Source of the DNA: Zygosaccharomyces rouxii
Lineage: Eukaryota; Ascomycota; Saccharomycetes; Saccharomycetales; Saccharomycetaceae
Length of the DNA stretch: 64,000 nucleotides
Reading direction: 5' to 3'
Assembly (NCBI RefSeq): GCF_000026365.1
Contig: NC_012996.1
Coordinates: forward strand, 186,001-250,000
A program made the translations under genes and the position numbers. Each line of letters opens with the position of its first letter. The stretch's first letter is position 1. Below are positions 29,365 to 39,369 of this stretch, piece after piece. The notes under the pieces are model-generated. The model did not search any database and had not been told where the DNA came from. It saw only the letters and a program-made list of their open reading frames with translations.

Positions 29365-30456
29365 TTATTCCTTTTTACTCACCTTCTTCTGCTTCGAGAG
29401 ATGAGCTGCAATGTCATTGTTAGAATCTGGTTTAGATCTCTTGGTGCCTTTCTTCTGCTTGGCATCATATTTGGCTATTTGATCTTTTCTTGACTTTGAG
29501 CCCTTTTCCTGTAATTCTTTACTCTTCTTGGTCAACTCTTCATCTTCCGGAATGGATACGGTTTCTAACCATTCCAATAAATTAACTTCATCACCATAAC
29601 CTTCATCTGTCGGTTGTGGAGTTTCTAGAATTATTGGCAAGCCTTGCAGATGTTCGTCATGAGATATCAGTCTGAAAACTTCTAATCCAAGGAAACCTTC
29701 ACCCAATACTTCGTGTAAATCTCTGTTAGCACCTAATGGAGCCTTGGAATCATTTAAATGAATTCCTTTCAAATATTGATATCCGATTATTTCATCAAAT
29801 TGTTTCCAAAATTTTTCATAGGCTTCTTTTGTGCCAATATCGTAACCAGCTGCAAATGTATGACAGGTATCTACGCAAACACCAATTCTGTCCTTGTCTT
29901 CTATCAAATCTATCACGTATTTCAAATCCTTGAGGTTACTACCAATTAAATTACCAGTTCCAGCCATATTTTCTAGTACAACTTTAACAAATTTGGTTTC
30001 TTTAATTGCTTTGTTTAAATATGATGCTAATTGCTTCAACTGAGATTCATGATCACCTTTGAGTGAAGATCCAGGATGTAAATTGTAAAGACCAATGCCT
30101 AGTTGTTCACATCTACTTAGATCATCAATAAATGAATCGTATGCCTTTTGAGCCTTTTCTTCATCAGGATTGGCTAAATTGATAAAATACTGACCATGTG
30201 GTAGAACATCAGTTAATGGATTATAGTTGCATTTCTTACAGTTCTCTTTGAATTTTTCAATTTCATCCTTTGAATACGCTGGTGATACCCATTTTCTGGG
30301 GGACTTTAAAAACATGGCAAATGCATTACAACCGACCTTGTATGCGTTGGTAACACTGTTGGAAATACCTCCTGCACCCGATATGTGAGCACCAAATTTG
30401 TATTTGGAAGTTGTTGACCTAACAAATTTCGACATTTCGCTTTGATCCTTACCCAT
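29365..30456 (-). CDS. APN1: APN1, class II AP endonuclease (endonuclease IV family)
   Basis: 363 residues (367 in S. cerevisiae). It is a TIM-barrel, three-zinc enzyme that cleaves abasic sites and removes 3' blocks in base-excision repair. Visible signatures are KFGAHISGAGGISNSV, LPHGQYFINL, YNLHPGSSLKG (metal ligands), VLENMAGTGN (Glu ligand), VCVDTCHTFAAGYD, IHLNDSKAPLGANRDLHEVLGEG and ILETPQ. The C-terminus is Lys-rich (KQKKVSKKE), acting in S. cerevisiae as a nuclear localisation signal balanced by mitochondrial sorting. A second in-frame ATG at codon 8 (MSKFVRS) could also be the start. Confidence 0.97.
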   Translation of the reverse strand: MGKDQSEMSKFVRSTTSKYKFGAHISGAGGISNSVTNAYKVGCNAFAMFLKSPRKWVSPAYSKDEIEKFKENCKKCNYNPLTDVLPHGQYFINLANPDEEKAQKAYDSFIDDLSRCEQLGIGLYNLHPGSSLKGDHESQLKQLASYLNKAIKETKFVKVVLENMAGTGNLIGSNLKDLKYVIDLIEDKDRIGVCVDTCHTFAAGYDIGTKEAYEKFWKQFDEIIGYQYLKGIHLNDSKAPLGANRDLHEVLGEGFLGLEVFRLISHDEHLQGLPIILETPQPTDEGYGDEVNLLEWLETVSIPEDEELTKKSKELQEKGSKSRKDQIAKYDAKQKKGTKRSKPDSNNDIAAHLSKQKKVSKKE

Positions 30457-30596
30457 CTTCGACTTGTTGTGCTTAGATTGAACATTTTAAAGGTTTTCTT
30501 GAACTCTGGTTAACGAAATCGGTACTCGATAAAAAATGTCATTATATATATATATAAATGAAAGCTACTTTACAGGAAACAAAGCGGGTGGATAGC

Positions 30597-31763
<1,167 letters not shown>

Positions 31764-31826
31764 CTATTACAATTTGATTATTCCAACTATTGCTTGCGAT
31801 GTGATGTGCCCTTGATTAAATTTTAC

Positions 31827-31832
31827 ACGCGT
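31827..31832. promoter_or_regulatory. MCB element upstream of RAD27
   Basis: ACGCGT (context ACACGCGTAGCGCGG) lies about 90 bp before the RAD27 start. It is the MBF (Mbp1-Swi6) site of S-phase genes. The rest of the 31737-32039 gap shows no gene. Confidence 0.75.
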
Positions 31833-32039
31833 AGCGCGGAGCATCGTAGAAAAGATGCAAGGAGTAATAATACTAAAATAGATGAAGAAGTAAGTCGATT
31901 ATATATTCTGTGAGTCCGCTTATCAATATCTAAGAGCCATACAGCCAAAGATCACATAAGAATTCAGTAGCTCTATCACAAGCCTAACTAACTTTTACTA
32001 AGTAGTCTATAATATTACATAGACATCAAGAAACACTAG

Positions 32040-32111
32040 TCTGTGATAGTTTAATGGTTAGAATGGGCGCTTGTCGCGTGCCAGATCGGGGTTCAATTCC
32101 CCGTCGCGGAG
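32040..32111 (+). tRNA. tRNA-Asp (anticodon GTC)
   Basis: 72 nt including the discriminator base, from TCTGTGATAGTTTAATGG to CCCCGTCGCGGAG, with anticodon loop CTTGTCGC and B box GGTTCAATTCC. Nearly identical to the S. cerevisiae gene; acceptor-stem changes are G-T wobbles. A run of nine Ts follows directly as the Pol III terminator. Confidence 0.98.
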
Positions 32112-34114
32112 TTTTTTTTTCGTTGTCATGTCAGATAGCGTACGGCCTGCTGCTAAACAGAAGCACTAGGCTAGTACAAAATATATAGTTCGGTTCGCTG
32201 TCTTTGCTTGTACGCTATAGTCGGACCTGTTTACAACAAAATTGTTCAAGTCTAATGTGAAGAGCTCGGGTGCTACCAAGCGATGCAGGACCTTTTTCTT
32301 ACTTACCGAGTGGTTCTCTGCTGGACAAGTATTACAATTATAGCGTCTTCTAAAAACCCTAAATACCCTCGGAGACATCGTAATAATATTCCTTCTAGTT
32401 TATCCTAACTCAGGACAACTAAAACAGCCACCGTTCGAGAAGTAGCAAAAAAGATAGTTGGTAAATGTAATGGATGGCTATCACGAGGAAATTGAATTAA
32501 GAATCGTAATCAATTATCGCTTTGATAATGGCCCCCGCTGATACTGATCATGGTGGATAATCATCACGCTTGACTAGTTCCCGCTGGAACAATTACATCT
32601 TTTTACACCTTTTTACAATATAACGTATTATCGGAGGTTACGCTTTCATAAATTTAACCTTCCTAACATTTCATGCAGGTACATGTAAGTATACATTATT
32701 ATGAGCACTAGCGCTCAGTGCAAGCTGTGTATTGTTTTTCATTTTCTCCCTTGGTTTCGGCGGCTTGGTAAAAGAAGCCCTTGAGCACAATACTGGCCGG
32801 TGTTTTTTCTCTGCCAAGAATGGAAAAAGAAATCAAAAATGTCTTAACGATCTCTCGATACTCTAGAAGTATAGTACAGTTATATATAGAAAAGAATGTG
32901 CTCGGGGTATCCCTTCGGGGTCAATTATAGTACCATGCCTTTGACCCTGTAAACCCTCAGAATCGTTCCAATTCTGCCTCGTAAAGCTTCGGTATTGTCT
33001 TTGGGGAACTTCTCTTCAAAAGGACAGATCTGCCATCAGAAATAGAATACAATGAAAACCTGTTGTACAAAGGATTGAAGATAACTACGACTCTATGGAA
33101 CGAATGGACAATTTCTAGGACAAATATTGGGGTCGTTTGAAACCAAATGGTTGTTCAAAATGCTAACCCATCAATTTGCTTTCGGTCTGGAAACACCTAG
33201 AATTGAAAACGCACAAAACTACTAAAACATTAATTATTACGTTGTGCTCATGCATTGGGATGTGTGTCGTGGTGTAAGAGTTGCTTTCTACGTTTCTAGC
33301 ACGTCATATCATGTCAAGATCGGAATTGGGTTTGAATCGGTGACCCCTTTCCTATATGTAGGCGTCACCCAATATCCGGTTACAAAACATTCCTGATTTC
33401 AACATCGTTACACGTTTCTTCTACAAAAGCAATAGAAGACAGGTCCTCTTCTTATACATACTTCTTATTTTCTTTTTCTTCACTGCCAATGCAAGCGACA
33501 CGCAGGTCCATTAGCTTTCTCTCGATCACTTCCACCGCCATTGTTCTAGAAGCACAGACATGTACTTGGCAACAGCAATCTCTAGCCCCTAACTCCCTTA
33601 TGAGCGAATTATTATCACTTGACCCTCGTAATTACTCAAGATGGTATAGAGATTGATTTCTTCAACAATTGATGATCTGTTGAAAACGTCAACATGAAGA
33701 ACAACGGCTCTAATTTTAATCTTGGACTAAAACGGAAAGCACTATTCCCTAAACAGGAAGACAATGTGTAAAGTAAAAAATCTCCGTTGCAGAATTTCCT
33801 CATTACATAAATATCTAACCAAACACGGCATTGTATTACTTTGTGCCGAGTCCTTATTGGGTATTTACCCCAGGAACTATCTCCTTTATAACTTTAACAT
33901 TCTCGTTTACGTTTACCTTTACCTTTACTAGTAGGGTCAAATGAGCCACTTAGATCTGAAAGTCTATTGTGTGTAAAAAATTTGCAGTACTATGAATAGA
34001 GGAGTAATATAAGAGTGAAATAGTTTCCTAAAGCCAGCCTGCGGAGGCTGGCTTGGTGTTTGAAACATAATGCTTATTTATTGTTTTTATGTCTAAAGTA
34101 ACCTGCTGTAGGTT
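32112..34114 (+). other. Two-kilobase gene-free stretch before the yapsin gene
   Basis: No convincing coding sequence on either strand. It holds a short inverted pair GGGTCAA/TTGACCC at about 32918 and 32939, a run of four TTTAC hexamers at about 33905-33928 and a strong hairpin at 34031-34054. It is probably the long promoter of the cell-surface protease, in a lineage-specific insertion. No LTR or tRNA besides the tRNA-Asp at its left edge. Confidence 0.45.
34031..34054 (+). promoter_or_regulatory. Perfect 10-bp hairpin in the yapsin leader
   Basis: Arms AAGCCAGCCT and AGGCTGGCTT pair perfectly around the loop GCGG. An outer GTTTC/GAAAC pair (34023-34027, 34062-34066) extends it. It lies about 60 bp before the start codon, so it could be in the 5' leader or serve as a palindromic protein site. 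Confidence 0.6.
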
Positions 34115-35710
34115 ATGAAGTGGACGATACTATTCGCGGCGTGCTGTGTTCTCTTAAGCGAGACTGTGCAGTGCATCAGCGTTAGACACTATCTGGAAGA
34201 AGAAGAAGCATCATCACCTAAGCTGGTGAAGTTTTCATTTAACAAGCATCAAGGAAGGACATTTACCGCTAGTGAAGAGTTGTCTAAGAGGGATAAAGAT
34301 GTTACTTTTGACTTGAAAAATGAACAAAATTTTTATTCGATAAAGCTTAGTGTTGGTACCCCTGGGCAAGAGGTAGTTGTACTGCTGGATACGGGATCTT
34401 CTGATCTCTGGATACCGGGATCTGACAATCCGTACTGTAAGGAATCATCTTCGTTTTCGATATCGAATCAAGGTAAGGAAAACGGGGCAGAAGGACCATT
34501 TCAGACACTTCCCGGCGGCGTTACTGCTACGAATATGAGCGGTGGCTCTACAGCCAGCGCGACACTGGATTGTAAAGAATTTGGTACTTTTAATCGTGAA
34601 GATTCCAAGACCTTCCATTCTAACGATACCGAGTTTTCAGTTTCATACGGTGATACTTCGTATGCCATAGGTACATGGGGGTACGATTCGATTAATATCA
34701 ATGATGTTAATTTGACCAATGTTAGTATTGGTGTTGCCAACAAGACGAATTCCTCTGTAGGAATAATGGGCATCGGTCTCTCCAATTTAGAAAATACTTA
34801 TACAGGAGTGGAAAACGTAAAGAATAGGAACACTCATAAGTATTTGAATTTCCCCATGCTGTTAAAGGAACAAGGCTTTATCGAGAAAAACGTATACTCG
34901 TTGTTCTTGAACAGAAGGGAAGCTTTTGAAGGTAGTATACTTTTTGGTGCCGTTGATCATAGTAAATATTCCGGCCAATTGTATACTGTTCCCATGCTCA
35001 ATCTGTACCAACAACAGGGTCTCAAGGATCCATTACAATTACAAGTTACTTTACAAGGTGTTGGTATTGAGGCAAACAATATGACAAATACGACTAGTAC
35101 TACCCCGGTACCGGCTTTATTAGATTCAGGTACAACTCTAGTCTATTTACCTGATAAGATGCTTGCCATGTTAGCGGAACAATTAAACGCTCACTGGGAC
35201 AGAGGTATTGGATATTATGTGACCGACTGCTCCCGTGTGGATAACACCAACCTATATTTTAATTTTGGTGGGTTTAACATTGTTTCTAATATGTCCACAT
35301 ATGTGGTTAGCCGTAGTAATGAAAATAGTTGCGTACTAGGGCTTCAACCTGGTGGTCCTGAAGCTGCCATCCTGGGTGACATGTTTATGCAACATGCCTA
35401 TATCGTTTTCGATCTAGACGATTTTGAAATTTCCATGGCTCAAGCGAACTACGCTGGTGGAAAGAATCAGTTAGAAGCTGTCACCCAGCAAGTTCCTAGT
35501 GCTATGAAAGCACCAGGTTACTCTCATACTTTTTCCGGTTCTCAAGGCATTACTGGTGGCGGTAATATTTTTTATGCCACTTCTTATAGTTCAAGTTCTG
35601 GTTCTTCCACAAGCACTAGAACTTGGAGTGGAAGAAATGCTGCTGTAGATCTAGCACCAGCACCCATGCTTGCATTCTTTGCGCATTTCATCTATTCTTT
35701 TTTGATTTGA
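34115..35710 (+). CDS. Yapsin-family GPI-anchored aspartyl protease
   Basis: 531 residues. Signal peptide at 1-20 (MKWTILFAACCVLLSETVQC), a propeptide ending at Lys58-Arg59 (a Kex2-type site, ELSKR), then the aspartic protease domain with catalytic motifs DTGSSDLW (Asp92) and DSGTT (Asp337). Between Cys104 and the second Cys there is the acidic/Ser-rich loop seen in yapsins. The C-terminus is Ser-rich followed by NAAVDLAPAPMLAFFAHFIYSFLI, a GPI-anchor signal. Yapsins cleave at basic residues at the cell surface and take part in cell-wall remodelling. Closest to Yps1/Mkc7 in type, but I cannot assign orthology. S. cerevisiae has no yapsin between RAD27 and ABF1, so this copy is an insertion in this lineage or lost there. 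Confidence 0.9.
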   Translation: MKWTILFAACCVLLSETVQCISVRHYLEEEEASSPKLVKFSFNKHQGRTFTASEELSKRDKDVTFDLKNEQNFYSIKLSVGTPGQEVVVLLDTGSSDLWIPGSDNPYCKESSSFSISNQGKENGAEGPFQTLPGGVTATNMSGGSTASATLDCKEFGTFNREDSKTFHSNDTEFSVSYGDTSYAIGTWGYDSININDVNLTNVSIGVANKTNSSVGIMGIGLSNLENTYTGVENVKNRNTHKYLNFPMLLKEQGFIEKNVYSLFLNRREAFEGSILFGAVDHSKYSGQLYTVPMLNLYQQQGLKDPLQLQVTLQGVGIEANNMTNTTSTTPVPALLDSGTTLVYLPDKMLAMLAEQLNAHWDRGIGYYVTDCSRVDNTNLYFNFGGFNIVSNMSTYVVSRSNENSCVLGLQPGGPEAAILGDMFMQHAYIVFDLDDFEISMAQANYAGGKNQLEAVTQQVPSAMKAPGYSHTFSGSQGITGGGNIFYATSYSSSSGSSTSTRTWSGRNAAVDLAPAPMLAFFAHFIYSFLI

Positions 35711-35747
35711 TACCCTGTGATACCCTGTGATATCCTGTGATACCCTC
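35708..35747. repeat. 10-bp tandem repeat (TACCCTGTGA) at the yapsin stop codon
   Basis: Three and a half copies of TACCCTGTGA (one with T for C) start directly at the TGA stop. The repeat unit itself carries a TGA. Confidence 0.85.
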
Positions 35748-35851
35748 TTTTTTTCTTCTGCATAGAAAACGTTATCTGCATTTTTGTTCTTTTCTTTTGT
35801 ACTTTCACTTCAATAAATTGTTAAACGAATGATTTACCCTTTTTTTTCTTT

Positions 35852-35854
35852 TGT

Positions 35855-35947
<93 letters not shown>
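35852..35947. repeat. (TG)n microsatellite, about 48 units
   Basis: About 96 bp of almost pure TG with one TA near its left end, between the yapsin gene and ABF1. Likely length-variable; TG tracts can bind Rap1-like proteins or form Z-DNA. Confidence 0.97.
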
Positions 35948-35948
<1 letters not shown>

Positions 35949-35993
35949 CTTGTTCCACTACTAGTGATGATGAGCATATAATCTAATATAGAT

Positions 35994-36015
35994 AGCCGCC
36001 GAGAGATCGGCGGCT
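35994..36015. promoter_or_regulatory. GC-rich hairpin upstream of ABF1
   Basis: AGCCGCCGA and TCGGCGGCT pair perfectly around GAGA. It stands between the TG microsatellite and the Abf1 site. It could act as a terminator-like structure or palindromic site. Confidence 0.55.
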
Positions 36016-36021
36016 CTGTTT

Positions 36022-36034
36022 ATCATCTTGTACG
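36022..36034 (+). promoter_or_regulatory. Abf1 binding site in the ABF1 promoter
   Basis: ATCATCTTGTACG fits RTCRYNNNNNACG at all fixed positions, about 165 bp before the ABF1 start. S. cerevisiae ABF1 is autoregulated through such a site, so the same is expected here. Confidence 0.75.
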
Positions 36035-36199
36035 CTAATAGTTACCCTGGTTTAATGGATTCGTACAAAATTTCTTTTGTAAGGATGAAGAGAACATCAC
36101 TTCCAACAACATCACTTTATCATCACATCCAAAGTCAGCAAAGCCTATTAATACCAATCAGTCCCATTTAACGAACATATATATATACACTGGTATAAA

Positions 36200-37378
36200 A
36201 TGACAAGCCTTTACGAGTATAGACATCCGATCATTAACAAATCCTTAGCATCTTCAGCGGATGAAAATGCAGGTAGACGATTTCCAACGTTAGAATCATG
36301 GTATCAAGTGGTTAACGATTACGAGTTTCAAGCAAGATGTCCAATTATTTTAAAAAACTCACATAGAAATAAGCACTTTACATTTGCATGTCATCTCAAG
36401 GATTGTCCCTTTAAAGTTCTTCTAAGTTATTGTGGTGGCCAAAGGTCTATTGAAGAGGAAGATGAGGACAGGTCTAATGGTCTTGTTCCCCTAGATAAAA
36501 AAGATGGTGGTGAAAAATTAAAGAATGGTAATGGTACTGGTGCCGGTGCCGGTGGTTCTGCTACAAATCCAGGCGGTGAAGATGCAGAAGATGACGATGT
36601 GAGTGCTGCAATTGCTGCTGCAGTGGCAGCTGTACAAGATTCAAGACATACGAAGGATGAGTATGAAGAGAATAGTGGTGTTAGGGGACCGTTCGTGGTT
36701 ACGAAAATTGAACCATACCATAATCATCCATTGGAATCGAATCTAACACTACAAGAATTTGTTTTAACGAAGGTTCCACGTATTCTACAACATGATTTAA
36801 ATTTTGACCAAATTTTGGAAAGTCTTTGTAATGAAGATGATAATACAGTTTCTAAATTCAGAGTCTCGCAGTACGTGGAAGAAAGCGGTTTACTAGATAT
36901 TTTAAAGGAAAGATATGGGTTAACCGATGCTGAAATTGATAAGAAATTGTTATCACAAATTTCTAGGAGAGTCACAACTTATAAAGCTAGATTCGTATTA
37001 AAGAAAAAGAAAAACGGAGAATACGGTACAGATGCAAATAATTTCCAGTACCGTCAACCTAGAGTGAGAAGAGAGCCAGAAATTTTAGATGCGGATGCTC
37101 AAGAAGCTCAAGCGGCGGCACAGGCGGCCATCGGTGAAGCAGTAGCATTAAAGAGGCACATAGATGAAGAAGAAGAGACGCCGAGAAAAAGACAAATGGT
37201 TAAACTAGATGAAGTAATGCCACTGGAGGATACTCAGGATGATAAATTACCAAGAGATGTTGCTGAGCAATTGAGATTGTTGAGTAGCCATTTCAAAGAT
37301 GTGGAAGCTCAAACTGCTGAAGAGAAGAAGGAAGATATTTCCGATGAAAACATTCAACCAGAATTGAGAGGGCAATAG
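36200..37378 (+). CDS. ABF1: ABF1, general regulatory DNA-binding factor (short form)
   Basis: 392 residues against 731 in S. cerevisiae. The N-terminal half of the bipartite DNA-binding domain is intact (CPIILKNSHRNKHFTFACHLKDCPFKVLLSY), as is the second half (PFVVTKIEPYHNHPLESNL to TTYKARFVLKKKK). Conserved C-terminal segments follow: DKLPRDVAEQLRLLSSHFKDVE and the very end DENIQPELRGQ, which in S. cerevisiae carry chromatin and transactivation functions. What is missing is the long Asn/Asp/His-rich linkers. The start MTSLYEYRHPIINKSLA fits the family. Abf1 binds promoters, origins and silencers. Confidence 0.96.
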   Translation: MTSLYEYRHPIINKSLASSADENAGRRFPTLESWYQVVNDYEFQARCPIILKNSHRNKHFTFACHLKDCPFKVLLSYCGGQRSIEEEDEDRSNGLVPLDKKDGGEKLKNGNGTGAGAGGSATNPGGEDAEDDDVSAAIAAAVAAVQDSRHTKDEYEENSGVRGPFVVTKIEPYHNHPLESNLTLQEFVLTKVPRILQHDLNFDQILESLCNEDDNTVSKFRVSQYVEESGLLDILKERYGLTDAEIDKKLLSQISRRVTTYKARFVLKKKKNGEYGTDANNFQYRQPRVRREPEILDADAQEAQAAAQAAIGEAVALKRHIDEEEETPRKRQMVKLDEVMPLEDTQDDKLPRDVAEQLRLLSSHFKDVEAQTAEEKKEDISDENIQPELRGQ

Positions 37379-37576
37379 AATAGAATTAAAAGTCAATCAA
37401 AATAAAAGAACATTTTAAAAAAGAAACAAATCTTATGTGTTTGTATAGTTGTGTTATGTGTGATATATTGTGTGCAGCTTCTTTAATCGATTTATGGGCA
37501 TGGTAATAAGCGTTGAAAAATTCTTAGCGTAAAAAAGAAGACCTTTAAGTTAAGTGAAAAGGCAAAAAAAGTTGGC

Positions 37577-39328
37577 ATGTTGAGAATAAGTAGAGCCCTC
37601 CGTGGCTCTAGGACTGTTGGATTAGTACGAGCAAGGTCTGTTCTGTCCAGTAACAGTACTAGTTTACGTTATTTCTCTCGGTTACCCACATGTTATCAGG
37701 AAAAGACCAATAATTCAACAACAACCATACCATGGTATTTGAAAGTTGGTGATAGGGAACGTGCATTGAAGCAATCTATCTTTAAAGCCCAAGAGATAAA
37801 TTATCCTTCCAATTCACCAGATTCTCTAAGACACATCTCTCAGTATTTATGTGATGAGCTCGGTTTATCCGATATCATCATATTTGATCTGAGGAAAGGT
37901 GAATTTGAAACTGCTGCTGCTAAGATTAGTGATTTTATGGTTATTGCTACTGCAAGGTCACCAAAACATTGTCAAACCAGTTTTGACAAGTTAAATTCTT
38001 TAATTAAACAAGAATACGAATCTGTTGCCTATGTGGAAGGTCAGTTTAACGCTAGAGAGGAGAAGAAAAGACAACGTAGATTGGCAAGGAAACCAAAGTT
38101 ATCATCTAATTCGACCTCCAATGTTCCTACAGAATCATGGTTTTTGATCGATTGTAAAGTGGACAAAATCTTTGTTAACATTTTAACAGAAAATAGACGT
38201 CAAGAGATTAACTTGGAGGAATTGTATGCACCTGAACACGAAAGACACAAATATGAGAGAAAGGAATCGTCTGTAGAAGGACGTGAGGCACCTCAAGAAG
38301 ATGATATATTAGCAGGATTAAGAAGACTCGTGAATCAAAGGAGACAGTACAGTACAGTGGCGCCTTCAGTAGTCCTATGTCGTCAACTTCTAGCTAACCT
38401 GGAAAGTTCTGATTTTAACGGGGCGATAAGTTTAATCAACAATAATAGAGAGTATTCTTTAAATTTTATGAAAACTATTCATGATTGGGTATCTGGATTA
38501 GAAATTGATGCTGCAAAGGAGATCCCATGGAAGAAGTGGGTAACTACATTTGAATCATGTTGGCCACTGGTGTTGCCAGAAGAAAGTGCATCGTTATACT
38601 GGTCGCTAAGGATGAATTTCTTCAAGATGATCAATATTGCAGATAAAGAACACTACAACATTAACCAATTTTTCAATGATTATCTTTTAGCTAAGAAATC
38701 TTTAGGTTATCCAATAACTTCCCAAGACTTGATAGAATTTTTCAAATTGACCATCATCAATGTGCGAGGTGATGGTGAAAAGAGTCGTGGGTATTGGGAA
38801 ATCGTTAATCGTAATGCGCTAGTGTCAAGAGCATTAAGGTTGGTGGAAGATGTTAAAGATGGAAACTCAATTGTTCAAGATGGTACTTTAGTTTCCATGT
38901 TACTACGAACCATGGTTTCAGGTGAAGAGGAAGTGCCCAATCATATGTTGCATGCAACCTACGAAGTGATAGATTATCTAGTGGATACTTTTGGCGCTGC
39001 CATGGATCCTACCGCAATTGGAGGAGTATTGGAGGTTTTAGCCGCTGCTAGATCATGGAATAAATACATGGCATTTTGGGAAGCTGGAGTCGGTGGATTG
39101 GTACCTGGAGAAGATCATCGTCCCTGGAGTCAGTTTATTAAATTGGTTGTAGATTCTGGAGATTCTGAAATGATACGAAAACTTCTATCTGAAGGTCACT
39201 TACTCTGGTTGAAAAGGTTTGAAGTTAAGATGACTGATGATATTAAAGAGCAATTAGATCGTCTATTTGAGAAAGGTTATTCCCAAGGTCTCTGGTTCGA
39301 AGAACTTAAAGAGCATATTTACGTGTAG
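37577..39328 (+). CDS. ATP25: ATP25, mitochondrial RsfS-like/ATP9 mRNA stability factor
   Basis: 583 residues (612 in S. cerevisiae). The first 35 residues are Arg/Ser-rich without acidic residues, a mitochondrial presequence. Residues about 85-225 form an RsfS-like domain (LGLSDIIIFDLRKGEFETAAAKISDFMVIATARSPKHCQ). The second half is the Atp25 M domain. In S. cerevisiae the protein is cleaved; the C-terminal part stabilises ATP9 mRNA and the N-terminal part helps assemble the Atp9 ring. ABF1-ATP25 neighbours interleave YKL112W with YMR098C. Confidence 0.93.
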   Translation: MLRISRALRGSRTVGLVRARSVLSSNSTSLRYFSRLPTCYQEKTNNSTTTIPWYLKVGDRERALKQSIFKAQEINYPSNSPDSLRHISQYLCDELGLSDIIIFDLRKGEFETAAAKISDFMVIATARSPKHCQTSFDKLNSLIKQEYESVAYVEGQFNAREEKKRQRRLARKPKLSSNSTSNVPTESWFLIDCKVDKIFVNILTENRRQEINLEELYAPEHERHKYERKESSVEGREAPQEDDILAGLRRLVNQRRQYSTVAPSVVLCRQLLANLESSDFNGAISLINNNREYSLNFMKTIHDWVSGLEIDAAKEIPWKKWVTTFESCWPLVLPEESASLYWSLRMNFFKMINIADKEHYNINQFFNDYLLAKKSLGYPITSQDLIEFFKLTIINVRGDGEKSRGYWEIVNRNALVSRALRLVEDVKDGNSIVQDGTLVSMLLRTMVSGEEEVPNHMLHATYEVIDYLVDTFGAAMDPTAIGGVLEVLAAARSWNKYMAFWEAGVGGLVPGEDHRPWSQFIKLVVDSGDSEMIRKLLSEGHLLWLKRFEVKMTDDIKEQLDRLFEKGYSQGLWFEELKEHIYV

Positions 39329-39369
39329 ATAGATAATGGATAAAATATGTATATAGTGTACAAAAATGA

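Noticed and set aside
32166..32378. 70-codon minus-strand frame next to tRNA-Asp
   Set aside because: No recognisable feature; chance frame in non-coding DNA.
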